Shown here: positions 23,049-32,332 of the stretch, piece by piece
Layout: each line of letters opens with the position of its first letter
Numbering within the stretch: position 1 is the first letter of the stretch
From: Arenicellales bacterium
Lineage (GTDB): Bacteria > Pseudomonadota > Gammaproteobacteria > BMS3Bbin11
Direction: 5' to 3'
Length of the DNA stretch: 64,000 nt
Assembly (NCBI GenBank): GCA_029287915.1
Contig: JARFQE010000023.1
Coordinates: 16,537 to 80,536 of the forward strand
Translations under genes and position numbers: made by a program
Notes under the pieces: model-generated
Seen by the model: the letters and a program-made list of their open reading frames with translations, nothing else
What the model was told of the DNA's origin: nothing
Database searches by the model: none

Positions 23049-24980
23049 TTAACCCTCCGAAACAGATTGACTTTTAGCGGAAACCTCGTTGTTCATCAGA
23101 ACGGCAAATTCCTCTACCGTCATAGAACCCAGGTCTTCGCCCTTTTGTGTACGCACAGAAACAGCACTGCCCTGCACCTCGCGGTTTCCCACCACGAGAA
23201 TGTAAGGAATGCGCTGAATCGTGTGCTCGCGGATTTTAAAGCCGATCTTCTCATTTCTCAAGTCTGATTCGACTCTGAAACCCTGTTTTTTCAAGGTTTT
23301 TTCAACTTCATTAACAAATTCGGCCTGCTCGTCGGTAATATTCATTACCACAGCCTGAACCGGCGCTAACCATAATGGTAGCAAACCCGCCGACTCTTCG
23401 ATCAGAATACCAATAAAACGTTCCAGAGATCCAAGAATCGCCCGGTGCAGCATGACAGGTACTTGTTTTACCCCATCATGGTCTATATAACTGGCATCGA
23501 GCCTGCCAGGCATGGAGAAGTCGACCTGTATCGTGCCGCACTGCCAGACACGGCCAATACTGTCTTTCAGTGAAAATTCGATTTTCGGACCATAGAATGC
23601 TCCTTCCCCGGGCTGCAGCTCCCAGGCCAGACCTTTGGTATCAAGTGCCTGCTGCAGTGCAGCTTCGGCACGATCCCAGTCCTCATCCTTACCAACACGT
23701 TTCTCAGGCCTGGTTGACAGCTTGATCATGATGTCTTCGAAACCAAAGTCTCGATATACTTCAAATAACAGGTCAATGAAATCAGAAACTTCATCCTGTA
23801 CCTGCCCTTCGGCACAGAAAATATGCGCATCATCCTGAACAAAGTTGCGCAGCCGCATTATGCCATGCAAGGTGCCAGAAGGCTCATTGCGGTGACATGA
23901 GCCAAACTCTGCAAGCCTCAGCGGTAGATCACGATAACTCTTCAGACCCTGGTTGAATATCTGTATATGTGCAGGACAGTTCATCGGCTTTATCGCGTAA
24001 TCACGATTTTCTGATGATGTGGTGAACATATCATCGTGGAATTTATCCCAATGTCCTGATTTCTCCCACAGTGAACGGTCGATTATTTGCGGGGTATGAA
24101 CTTCCTGGTAATCATTGTCGCGTAATTTACTGCGGATATAATTTTCTACAGCCTGATAAATGCGCCAGCCCTTATCATGCCAGTACACCATGCCAGGCGC
24201 CTGCTCCTGCAGGTGGAACAGGTCCATCTGTTTAGCCAGCTTTCGATGGTCACGTTTTTCCGCTTCTTCAAGCCTGTGTAAATAGGCATTCAGTTCTTTC
24301 TTGTCTGTCCAGGCCGTACCATAGATACGCTGCAGCATCTCATTTTTGGAGTCGCCACGCCAGTAGGCACCAGCAAGCTTCATCAATTTAAAAGCCTTGC
24401 CCAGCTTGCCTGTGCTTGGGAGATGTGGCCCACGACAGACGTCGAACCAGCTGCCCTGACGGTAGATTGAAACCTCTTCTCCTTCAGGTATGATGTCATT
24501 AATAATCTCTACTTTGTAATCTTCTCCCATCTCGGCAAACAGCTTTATCGCCTCTTCTCTGCCCATCACTTCACGCTGGATTTTCAGATCTCGCTTAACA
24601 ATTTCATGCATTTTCTGCTCAATCTTTTTCAGGTCAGCTGGGGTAAAGGCCTCATCACGGGCAAAATCATAGTAGAAACCATCTTCAATGGCTGGCCCGA
24701 TGGTCACCTGAGTGCCGGGAAATAATTCCTGAACTGCCTGAGCCATGACGTGGGCAGCATCATGCCGGAATAACTCCAGTGCATCCGCATCACGAGACGT
24801 TACAATTGCCAGTGAAGCATCATTCTCTATGACAAAACTTGCATCCACCAGCTCACCATCAACGCGGCCAGCCAGGGTTGCTTTAGCAAGCCCAGGGCCA
24901 ATATCTTCAGCTACCTGTAAAACAGATACAGGAGATTCAAAGGATCGACTCGATCCATCTGGAAGGGTAATAACAGGCAT
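23049..24980 (-). CDS. thrS: Threonyl-tRNA synthetase
   Basis: [49 protein letters not shown] and class II motifs. Confidence 0.99.
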   Translation of the reverse strand: MPVITLPDGSSRSFESPVSVLQVAEDIGPGLAKATLAGRVDGELVDASFVIENDASLAIVTSRDADALELFRHDAAHVMAQAVQELFPGTQVTIGPAIEDGFYYDFARDEAFTPADLKKIEQKMHEIVKRDLKIQREVMGREEAIKLFAEMGEDYKVEIINDIIPEGEEVSIYRQGSWFDVCRGPHLPSTGKLGKAFKLMKLAGAYWRGDSKNEMLQRIYGTAWTDKKELNAYLHRLEEAEKRDHRKLAKQMDLFHLQEQAPGMVYWHDKGWRIYQAVENYIRSKLRDNDYQEVHTPQIIDRSLWEKSGHWDKFHDDMFTTSSENRDYAIKPMNCPAHIQIFNQGLKSYRDLPLRLAEFGSCHRNEPSGTLHGIMRLRNFVQDDAHIFCAEGQVQDEVSDFIDLLFEVYRDFGFEDIMIKLSTRPEKRVGKDEDWDRAEAALQQALDTKGLAWELQPGEGAFYGPKIEFSLKDSIGRVWQCGTIQVDFSMPGRLDASYIDHDGVKQVPVMLHRAILGSLERFIGILIEESAGLLPLWLAPVQAVVMNITDEQAEFVNEVEKTLKKQGFRVESDLRNEKIGFKIREHTIQRIPYILVVGNREVQGSAVSVRTQKGEDLGSMTVEEFAVLMNNEVSAKSQSVSEG

Positions 24981-25061
24981 GTATGTAACCTCGTCTCAGT
25001 GGCGACCCTTACCAGAGGCCGCGTGAAAGGGATGAACTCCCAGAATTGCAATAAAGAAAAA

Positions 25062-25137
25062 TGGTAGGCGCGAGTGGGATCGAACCACCGACCACTACCA
25101 TGTCAAGGTAGTGCTCTACCACTGAGCTACACGCCTA
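25062..25137 (-). tRNA. tRNA-Val (anticodon GAC), CCA encoded
   Basis: Minus strand TAGGCGTGTAGCTCAGTGGTAGAGCACTACCTTGACATGGTAGTGGTCGGTGGTTCGATCCCACTCGCGCCTACCA; loop TTGACAT. Confidence 0.97.
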
Positions 25138-25553
25138 TAAGATAGAATATTATGTTACAAATAACAACGACTTGCAAGACCTGAGAGCGTTGGGAAAGCT
25201 ATATTTCAGATGATTGTGAAATTTTTCCTGTTGCTTGCTATAACAGAGCAAAATCTACTTGAAACATGCATAAAAAAGTCCCGGCTATGGCTGGTCTGAT
25301 GGCAAATTTTTAGTTCTCAACAATAAATTCTTGATTCGAACAAGGAGCACTAGTTCATGTTAATCAGGTCAGTAAAACGAGATATATGCCGAGGAATTCA
25401 TTAGTAGTCGTTAACTACATCATGTAAACCTCTATGATTCGTAATGATTAATGAATATGCCTCATATACCAGTGTATAGATGTATGGTTTTGTAATTTGC
25501 CTGCTATACTTTTATAGACTTAAATCGGCTTATTTATCCCCAGCAGACAATAT

Positions 25554-26678
25554 ATGCAATATAAAGATGTACTTGAGCCACTAAATAGTGAGACGGGTAT
25601 CAGGGAAAAACTGGTTCATTGCCATAAGGTCGTCCAGCAGCACTGCCCTGATATCGCAAGAATTGCTGTCACAATATATGATCCAGCGACAGCTATTCTG
25701 AAAACCTATATTCACAGTAGTGGTGAAGATGATCCACTGTCAAATTACCAGTCATCTATAGATGACGCACCTTCTCTCAAAGCAATCCTGGAGCAAGGTG
25801 AACCAAGGGTCATCAACAACATGCTTACCTTTGAGAATCTTGAGCATGAACATACAAAACGCATTGGAAGACAGGGTTATGCGGCAAGTTACACCCTGCC
25901 AATGTTTTATAATGGAAACTTTTTTGGCTTTATTTTTTATAACTCTTACAAAACAGATATCTTCTCTGAAAAAGTTCGCAATGAGCTGGATGTGTTTGCT
26001 CATCTCATATCACTGATGGTCATTGACGAACTCACCGCCCTGCGCTCGATGACTGCAGCGCTAAGTACAGCAACACATATCACCCATCAACGTGATGCAG
26101 AAACCGGCTCTCACCTGGATCGTATGTCACGATACTCGCAGCTCATTGCCCGTAAACTTGCCAGCAAATACAAGTTGAGTGATGAATACGTAGAACATAT
26201 ATTCATGTTCGCACCGCTGCATGATATCGGCAAGGTGGCAATACCCGATCGCATTCTATTGAAGCCCGGCCCGCTTAACGAAGAAGAACGAAAAATAATG
26301 AACACTCATGCTGAGAAGGGACTGGAAATCATCGATCATATGATTGCCCACTTTAATCTCTCCTCAATTAAACATCTCGATATCCTGCGAAATATCGCAC
26401 GCTATCATCATGAAGCGATTAATGGAGAAGGTTATCCAGCACAGCTCAAGGCTGACAAGATCCCTCTTGAAGCCAGAATTGTAGCTACAGCCGACGTATA
26501 TGATGCGCTGACCAGTAACCGCCCCTATAAAAAAGCATGGGATATCGACAAGGCCTTTAATAAATTAAATGAACTCTCCGGCAAACTACTGGATGCTGAT
26601 TGCGTAAAGGTCATGATTGATCAACGAGTTGAAGTGGAAAAAATCATGCAGCAGTTTGCTGAAAATCTCAACGGCTAG
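25554..26678 (+). CDS. GAF-like sensor with HD-GYP domain (putative c-di-GMP phosphodiesterase)
   Basis: HD motif APLHDIGKVAIPDRILLKPGPLNEEER, YHHEAINGEGYPAQL; N-terminal GAF-like ~170 aa. Confidence 0.9.
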   Translation: MQYKDVLEPLNSETGIREKLVHCHKVVQQHCPDIARIAVTIYDPATAILKTYIHSSGEDDPLSNYQSSIDDAPSLKAILEQGEPRVINNMLTFENLEHEHTKRIGRQGYAASYTLPMFYNGNFFGFIFYNSYKTDIFSEKVRNELDVFAHLISLMVIDELTALRSMTAALSTATHITHQRDAETGSHLDRMSRYSQLIARKLASKYKLSDEYVEHIFMFAPLHDIGKVAIPDRILLKPGPLNEEERKIMNTHAEKGLEIIDHMIAHFNLSSIKHLDILRNIARYHHEAINGEGYPAQLKADKIPLEARIVATADVYDALTSNRPYKKAWDIDKAFNKLNELSGKLLDADCVKVMIDQRVEVEKIMQQFAENLNG

Positions 26679-26736
26679 CATACTGCAGAAAGATGTCGGC
26701 CGAATTCACGCCTGAAGCACGTGAATTTCAGGCAAA

Positions 26737-26770
26737 AAAAAACGGCCCGCAGAAACACGAGCCGTTTTAT
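26737..26770. terminator. Convergent (bidirectional) intrinsic terminator between the HD-GYP and OmpA-family genes
   Basis: AAAACGGC...GCCGTTTT stem with A-tract on one side and T-run on the other. Confidence 0.8.
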
Positions 26771-26789
26771 CAGAACTTGAAAGTATTTC

Positions 26790-27419
26790 TTACTTCTGAA
26801 TTACATCAATTTCTGTGCGACGGTTTTTCGCACGACCTTCACGTGTAGCATTATCAGCGACTGGGCTTGATTCACCCATACCACTGACTTTCATACGCAT
26901 ACGGTCTACGCCAAGAGAGTTGGCCATGTAGTCGGCAACTGCATTTGCGCGTCGTTCAGACAACTTCTGGTTGTAGGCTTCGGGACCTGTAGAGTCTGTG
27001 TGACCAGTTACTGTAATATGAGTCGTTTCATTCCTGATCAGTTCTTTGTATGGTGCCAGTCTGGTAACGGCATCATCAAGTATTGCTTTCGATTGTGCAT
27101 TGAGTTCAGCACTATCGAAGGCGAACTGAATGTTTTCGACAACAACATTCTCCAGAACTGTACCTTTTTCAACTACCGTAACTTCAACCATTTCTGGTGT
27201 TTTCTCTACAATTACTTCCATGCCTTCGTAGCCGCATTCTTCCAGACGTTCTTCTGTCATGTCGTAGCTGCGAACACAATCCTTGTTGCTGTCTCTTACT
27301 ACTGTTCCTTCACTATCTCTGACATAGTTGTGTACTTTTTCTTCGTCAGCTTGTGCAGGCATCGCACTGGCTACCAGAAGACCTAGAGCTGCTGCTATTA
27401 GTGTTTTTGAATGTTTCAT
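26790..27419 (-). CDS. OmpA-family outer membrane/peptidoglycan-associated protein
   Basis: Signal peptide AAALGLLVASAMPAQA; ITVTGHTDSTGPEAYNQKLSERRANAVADYM...RAKNRRTEIDV. Confidence 0.93.
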   Translation of the reverse strand: MKHSKTLIAAALGLLVASAMPAQADEEKVHNYVRDSEGTVVRDSNKDCVRSYDMTEERLEECGYEGMEVIVEKTPEMVEVTVVEKGTVLENVVVENIQFAFDSAELNAQSKAILDDAVTRLAPYKELIRNETTHITVTGHTDSTGPEAYNQKLSERRANAVADYMANSLGVDRMRMKVSGMGESSPVADNATREGRAKNRRTEIDVIQK

Positions 27420-27846
27420 CTGCTTCCCTTGATAATTAATAATGAACGATTAAGGTTTCTTAGTATTATGGTACGTATTTCCATAAATCAAGAAATAACC
27501 AGCTTATAAACTAGCACCATATAGTACTAGTAAAAAGACTCAGAGACCATGAACATTTACTTTTTTCATCTTCTTAAGAGTCATTCAGGTAAACCAAACC
27601 AACCTGTACACGTCTTAATATTGTATTATGAGCGCATAACTGTTGCAATTCTATCATGAAAATAATTGTCATAAAACCACAATTATTAGCATTAGATAGA
27701 TACTCGAACATTCTGATTTATATAAAGATATAAATAAATTGATATCTGGTGATGTGTGGGGAAATAACAGTTTGTGGCGATTTAGTGAATTTTTTTATAT
27801 AGCCAGCACAGACAAGTCTGTCCATCATAGCGAAAAAACAAAAAAA

Positions 27847-27864
27847 ACCGCCCGGGTGGGCGGT
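27847..27864 (-). terminator. Intrinsic terminator downstream of the rhodanese gene
   Basis: ACCGCCC-GGGT-GGGCGGT with A-rich flank (U-tract on minus strand). Confidence 0.85.
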
Positions 27865-27890
27865 AATTTATACAACTGCATGGAGGATAT

Positions 27891-28580
27891 CTATTTCATA
27901 TTATTTTTCATGTAGCTTTCTTTGGTGTTGCTGCCTTCAACAGTATTGAAACCAAGACTGGTCCAGGCCTGCATACCACCCCGGTACCAGAGCATCTTTT
28001 CACCGGGGTAACCCATGCCGAGCAGAGTTTTTATGTTTGCAGGAGACTGGCCACACCAGTATCCATTACAGAAGAAAATTACAAGATGCGCATCGCTGAA
28101 GTCCCAGCTATCATCATTTTTCTGCTTAGCGCCAAGAAACTCCAGGTGTTCACCTTGTGTAATTTCATCAGCACCACCCTTGCTGATACTAACTTCTTTC
28201 CACGGAATGTTGATAGCACCAGGAATAGTGCCACTCTTACCATTAATCCAGTCCGGGGTACGTGAGTCAATCAGCACAGCATCGCGAGCTTTTACATGTT
28301 GCAACAGTTCAATTTCACCAATCGTTTTCACACTTGGATCCAGTGAAATAGGCAGTACACAGAATGGGGGGCAAGGACGTGAAGTCTTTTCGAAATACTT
28401 ACTAATTTTTGCTGAATTGTCCTGATTACGTTGGATTTTTAGTGTTTTACCTAAATGGTTAGTCTCAACAAACATCATATCCTTGGTGATGCCAACGGGT
28501 TTTCCCGCCATTGCTGCGCTAGATGCAAGCAGGGCAAAAGCCATAACACTAGCTGTCAAATTCTGTTTTAAATTCATCAT
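27891..28580 (-). CDS. Secreted rhodanese-like domain protein
   Basis: Signal peptide MMNLKQNLTASVMAFALLASSAAMA; DAVLIDSRTPDWINGKSGTIPGAINIPW; active-site loop FFCNGYWCGQSP; N-terminal CPPFC. Start trimmed from the ORF track to MMNLKQ. Confidence 0.85.
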   Translation of the reverse strand: MMNLKQNLTASVMAFALLASSAAMAGKPVGITKDMMFVETNHLGKTLKIQRNQDNSAKISKYFEKTSRPCPPFCVLPISLDPSVKTIGEIELLQHVKARDAVLIDSRTPDWINGKSGTIPGAINIPWKEVSISKGGADEITQGEHLEFLGAKQKNDDSWDFSDAHLVIFFCNGYWCGQSPANIKTLLGMGYPGEKMLWYRGGMQAWTSLGFNTVEGSNTKESYMKNNMK

Positions 28581-28636
28581 TTCCCCTCCGGGAGTTAGTT
28601 TGGTGTTTAAGTAGTAAAAAACTTCATCGATAAAAA

Positions 28637-28831
28637 TTAGTCGCAATCTGGCTCTTCTTCTTCAGCCTTCTTATCCTTCTTGTCACCTGAGCTTTGTTTG
28701 GTCTTACTGCTTTTAGATCCTGCATCATCAGCAGTTGAGGCTGTTTCTTTTGATTTATCGGGATCGTCGGCAAAAACAATCGGGCTACCTAGCAGTGTTA
28801 CTAATGCAAATAGTGTTACTAATAGTTTCAT
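28637..28831 (-). CDS. Small secreted Lys/Asp/Glu/Ser-rich protein ending in PDCD
   Basis: MKLLVTLFALVTLLGSPIVFA signal peptide, then a low-complexity charged mature chain; same unit as the rhodanese. Confidence 0.65.
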   Translation of the reverse strand: MKLLVTLFALVTLLGSPIVFADDPDKSKETASTADDAGSKSSKTKQSSGDKKDKKAEEEEPDCD

Positions 28832-28932
28832 TTCCATCTCCAATTTAGTGTTTGTCTGCAGCCAGATCGTTATTCTTGCCCCATTAACACGGACGTGCTG
28901 GGTACACTGGTGACTTAGTCTTAAATATTTAA

Positions 28933-28949
28933 AGCAGAATGTGTGCCAA
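28933..28949 (-). promoter_or_regulatory. Sigma-54 (-24/-12) promoter for the small protein-rhodanese unit
   Basis: Minus strand TTGGCACACATTCTGCT, GG-N10-GC; divergent gene encodes a sigma-54 activator. Confidence 0.75.
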
Positions 28950-29069
28950 TTATTAGTGTATGTATTAAAAAAACTCTTGAAAGACCATATAGCAGAGACT
29001 TCACGCTGCTATTAGAATTTTTTTTTACTCAGGAAGAATAAAAAAACTATGCCAAACATGACAAAATCC

Positions 29070-29115
29070 TGACATGCTATGTCATACTATATGCCATGAT
29101 GTCAGAGAATCTGAC
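29070..29115. promoter_or_regulatory. Two dyads, possible activator (UAS) sites
   Basis: TGACAT-GCT-ATGTCA (29070-29084) and GTCAGA-GAA-TCTGAC (29101-29115), centres 31 bp apart, ~130-180 bp upstream of the sigma-54 promoter. Confidence 0.5.
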
Positions 29116-29232
29116 CCGTTGCCGGTCTCATCAGAACAGATCTCTTTTTTGTAAGACACAGCGTAATAATTAAATTAAGTTGGCATTAGCATTAATTAGG
29201 ACGAACTCCCAGGAACGTCCACAAAGGTGGAG

Positions 29233-29248
29233 ACCCGTTTAAACGGGT
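29233..29248. promoter_or_regulatory. Perfect 16-bp palindrome ACCCGTTTAAACGGGT abutting the start of the sigma-54 activator gene
   Basis: Read directly; the 3' arm contains the GGGTGA ribosome-binding-site candidate. Confidence 0.6.
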
Positions 29249-29252
29249 GATA

Positions 29253-30623
29253 ATGTTTATGAATAAAAAAAATTTCGAGGCGCCACATTGCAAGGATATT
29301 ATTGACCTTATTCCTGAGCCATTCGTGGTCATTAATAAAGAATATCAAATTGTAGCTGCTAACAAGCAGTATCGTAATAAATATCAGCATGACAATTTGG
29401 AAATTGTTGGTGATACCTGTTATCACATCTCACACCACTCCGATGTGCCTTGCCATGAAAATGGAGAGCACTGCCCATTAAAGAGTGTTTTTGATACCGG
29501 ACGACCGACAGAAGTCATCCATGTCCACTATAAAAAAGACGGCGAAAAAGAACGCGTTCAATTACGCGCACAACCGATACTTGATGAAAAAGGGAATGTG
29601 AAATACATGGCAGAATCAATGATCTGTCTGGATGACTTCGAACCAGCTGAACATGCATTAATTGGCCGTTCGAGTGCCATGATACGATTAACAAGCCTGC
29701 TGCAGAGAGTGGCTCCAACACGCTCAACCGTTCTTTTGACAGGGGAAAGCGGTGTTGGAAAAGAGAAGGTTTCTGGATATTTGCATCATTTTTCAAATTG
29801 TCATAAGGGGCCTTTTGTCGTTGTTGATTGTTCAACACTTGGTGAGCAACTCATTGAGAGTGAATTATTCGGGCATGAAAAAGGGGCATTTACCGGTGCT
29901 ACGGAGAAAAAGACAGGGCTGATTGAATCTGCCAATACGGGGACCTTGTTCATTGATGAAATATCGGAACTACCACTGCCACTACAGACTAAGCTGCTGC
30001 GCTTTCTTGAAACGGGTACATACAGAACAGTAGGCGGCACCAAATATCGCCAGGTCGATGTACGTGTCATTGCTGCTACCAATAGAAATTTGCGCCAGAT
30101 GGTGGAACAAAACAAGTTCAGAAATGACCTCTACTTCCGCTTGACAGCCTTCCCTGTCGAAATCCCCCCACTGCGGGAACGCCAAGATGATCTGCCGGCA
30201 CTTGCAGAGCACTTCCTGTCGACTATTGAAGGTGGTACAGCGCATGTGCCCTTATCCGAAGAAGTAATAGAAGAGCTGTTCAAATATGATTACCCCGGCA
30301 ATGTACGCGAATTACGCAATATTATGGAAAGAGCCTGCATCCTGGCCAGTCTTGACAAAATGACACCGGAACATCTTGTTTTTGAACAGTTCACCTATAT
30401 CAATTCAAACTCAGAAGTCGTCAATTCAGCAGAGAAAGAAGCAGGGCTAGAATTGAATGACCATCAGTTCCTCAACAGGAGTCAGGGCAGACACCCAAAA
30501 GATAGCATCCTGAATGCACTCCGGCTATGCAACGGCAATCGTTCAAGAGCCGCTCAAATGCTGGGTGTCAGCGAAAGAACCATCTATCGCTATGTAAAAA
30601 AAATGCGCGAAGAAAAACAGTAG
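29253..30623 (+). CDS. PAS-domain sigma-54-dependent transcriptional activator
   Basis: PAS with CYHISHHSDVPCHENGEHCPL; Walker A TGESGVGKE; GAFTGA motif; Fis-type HTH NRSRAAQMLGVSERTIYRYVKKM. Confidence 0.93.
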   Translation: MFMNKKNFEAPHCKDIIDLIPEPFVVINKEYQIVAANKQYRNKYQHDNLEIVGDTCYHISHHSDVPCHENGEHCPLKSVFDTGRPTEVIHVHYKKDGEKERVQLRAQPILDEKGNVKYMAESMICLDDFEPAEHALIGRSSAMIRLTSLLQRVAPTRSTVLLTGESGVGKEKVSGYLHHFSNCHKGPFVVVDCSTLGEQLIESELFGHEKGAFTGATEKKTGLIESANTGTLFIDEISELPLPLQTKLLRFLETGTYRTVGGTKYRQVDVRVIAATNRNLRQMVEQNKFRNDLYFRLTAFPVEIPPLRERQDDLPALAEHFLSTIEGGTAHVPLSEEVIEELFKYDYPGNVRELRNIMERACILASLDKMTPEHLVFEQFTYINSNSEVVNSAEKEAGLELNDHQFLNRSQGRHPKDSILNALRLCNGNRSRAAQMLGVSERTIYRYVKKMREEKQ

Positions 30624-30693
30624 GCCATGAATCCAGGTTTGCTCGGTGGGAGCTAATGCTGGATTCATATCTACTGGTAATTCCATCATAAAG

Positions 30694-31293
30694 TCAGATA
30701 AATAAACTTACATCAGCCCTATGCGCAATAGGGAGAAAACTGGCGGCGCCGATCCAGTCCTGAATTTCCGGAATAAACTCTTTCTGTTCCATGCTGAAAA
30801 GATCCACTGTCATCTGACAGGCAACCAGCTTTACATCAGCCTCAAGACAGATTGAGCGTAATTCTTCGATAGTCGCCACACCCTTGTCGCACATGGTCTT
30901 TTTCATCATGCTACTTGCCATTTTTTCAAAACCAGGCAAATTTGCCATGACGATATTGGGGATGTTCATGTTCATATCACGAAGCCAGTCAGGACCGATC
31001 GGCAATTTCATTGGCATTGCTGGATTGCCAAGCGGACTGATCTCAAGATCCAGATCTTTTTTCAGCAGATTGAGTCCATAAAAAGTAAAGAACACTGAAA
31101 CGTCCCATCCAAGTGCTGCGGCTGTCGAGGCCAGAATAAATGGTGGGTATGCCATGTCCAGTGTTCCCTTCGTCGCAATAATAGTCATCGACGGCACATG
31201 ATCAGCCTCACGCTGCGCCATCCGTTCATCAAACCATTTATTAAATAGATTCCTGTCCATTACAGGGTCTACTTGTGTTGCTGCGTTTCCCAT
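30694..31293 (-). CDS. DsrE/DsrE2-like (DsrE/F/H superfamily) sulfur-trafficking protein
   Basis: MTIIATKGTLDMAYPPFILASTAAALGWDVSVFFTFYGLNLLKK...CLEADVKLVACQMTVDLF; directly downstream of tusA. Confidence 0.85.
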   Translation of the reverse strand: MGNAATQVDPVMDRNLFNKWFDERMAQREADHVPSMTIIATKGTLDMAYPPFILASTAAALGWDVSVFFTFYGLNLLKKDLDLEISPLGNPAMPMKLPIGPDWLRDMNMNIPNIVMANLPGFEKMASSMMKKTMCDKGVATIEELRSICLEADVKLVACQMTVDLFSMEQKEFIPEIQDWIGAASFLPIAHRADVSLFI

Positions 31294-31306
31294 AATATCT
31301 CTCCTG

Positions 31307-31540
31307 TCAACTCTTACGGATTATGAAAGTAAATTCACCACTTTCAGCACTGTTTTGTAGGAGCTCGTTGCCGGTCTGCTTGCAGAAAGCATCAATATCC
31401 TTGACTGAACCAGGATCTGATGAAATCAATTGCAAGGTATCGCCTGATTCTAGGCTGTTAAGCGCCTTCTTTGTTTTGAGTATTGGCAAAGGACAATTCA
31501 GTCCACGTGCATCAAGTATTGTTGTTGTTTCAATATTCAT
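31307..31540 (-). CDS. tusA: TusA-family sulfurtransferase
   Basis: LDARGLNCPLPILKTKKALNSLESGDTLQLISSDPGSVKDIDAFCKQTGNELL; start trimmed to MNIETT. Confidence 0.93.
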   Translation of the reverse strand: MNIETTTILDARGLNCPLPILKTKKALNSLESGDTLQLISSDPGSVKDIDAFCKQTGNELLQNSAESGEFTFIIRKS

Positions 31541-31561
31541 AGCTTTTACCTCATTATTAGA

Positions 31562-31575
31562 TGACCGGTCGGTCA
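31562..31575. promoter_or_regulatory. TetR-type operator upstream of tusA
   Basis: TGACCG-GT-CGGTCA. Confidence 0.75.
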
Positions 31576-31657
31576 ATTTTTAATATAAATAAATGAGCTT
31601 AAACGTTCTCCAGCTCTGATTACCATAATCTTGCCACGACACCCGGTTGAAGAATAA

Positions 31658-31671
31658 TTGACCGGTCAGTT
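31658..31671. promoter_or_regulatory. Partial TetR-type operator between tetR and tusA
   Basis: TTGACCGGTCAGTT, contains the TGACCGGTCA palindrome. Confidence 0.6.
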
Positions 31672-31713
31672 TATATAGTAGACAAGATTTTTACCAAGTA
31701 ATTCATTCCTGTT

Positions 31714-32319
31714 TCAATGCTTATTGAGTTCAATACGGATTTTTTTTAGTGCCGAACCAAGACGGTATATGACTTCGGGGTCATTTTCTGCTTTTGCCAG
31801 CAGAATCAGTCCTTCAAGATAAGCAAGCATTGCCGCAGCTGTGGCATCACTGTCAAGTGGATCGATTATGCCCTGCTCAACCGCCTCATCCAGGGTATCT
31901 CTGAAACGATCCTTCGCTGACGTAAAGACAGCATTGAGCTTGGCGCGAAGAACATCATCCTGGGTACTGATCTCGAGAGCAAGGTTACCAAAAAGACAAC
32001 CTGGAATATGACCATTCAGGTCTTTATTAGATTTTTGCCAATAATATGCAGCATCAATCACATAATCTATTCTGTCCATTGGAGGCAATGCAGGATCAAA
32101 AGCCTCGGCGACAAACCCATTAGCCCAGTCAATGGCAAATTCATCTATGACGGCCACAACGAGATCTCTCTTGGAGGGGAAGAAATGATAAAAACTTCCC
32201 TTCTGGATTGATGCCATATCACAGATTTCCTTGATCCCCACGTCAGCATAACTACGGTTGTGGAAGCGGGTTTTCGCGACCTCTATTATTCGTTGACGGG
32301 TATCTTTGATATTGTTCAT
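31714..32319 (-). CDS. TetR-family transcriptional regulator
   Basis: TRQRIIEVAKTRFHNRSYADVGIKEICDMASIQKGSFYHFFPSKRDLVVAVIDEF. Confidence 0.94.
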   Translation of the reverse strand: MNNIKDTRQRIIEVAKTRFHNRSYADVGIKEICDMASIQKGSFYHFFPSKRDLVVAVIDEFAIDWANGFVAEAFDPALPPMDRIDYVIDAAYYWQKSNKDLNGHIPGCLFGNLALEISTQDDVLRAKLNAVFTSAKDRFRDTLDEAVEQGIIDPLDSDATAAAMLAYLEGLILLAKAENDPEVIYRLGSALKKIRIELNKH

Positions 32320-32332
32320 ATATTAATGATAA

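Noticed and set aside
29170-29200. Second sigma-54 promoter (TTGGCATTAGCATTA) for the activator itself
   Set aside because: Has TGGCA but no GC at the required N10 spacing.
31622-31712. Small regulatory RNA between tusA and tetR
   Set aside because: The gap is short and the dyads are better explained as TetR operators; no terminator-like stem with U-tract.
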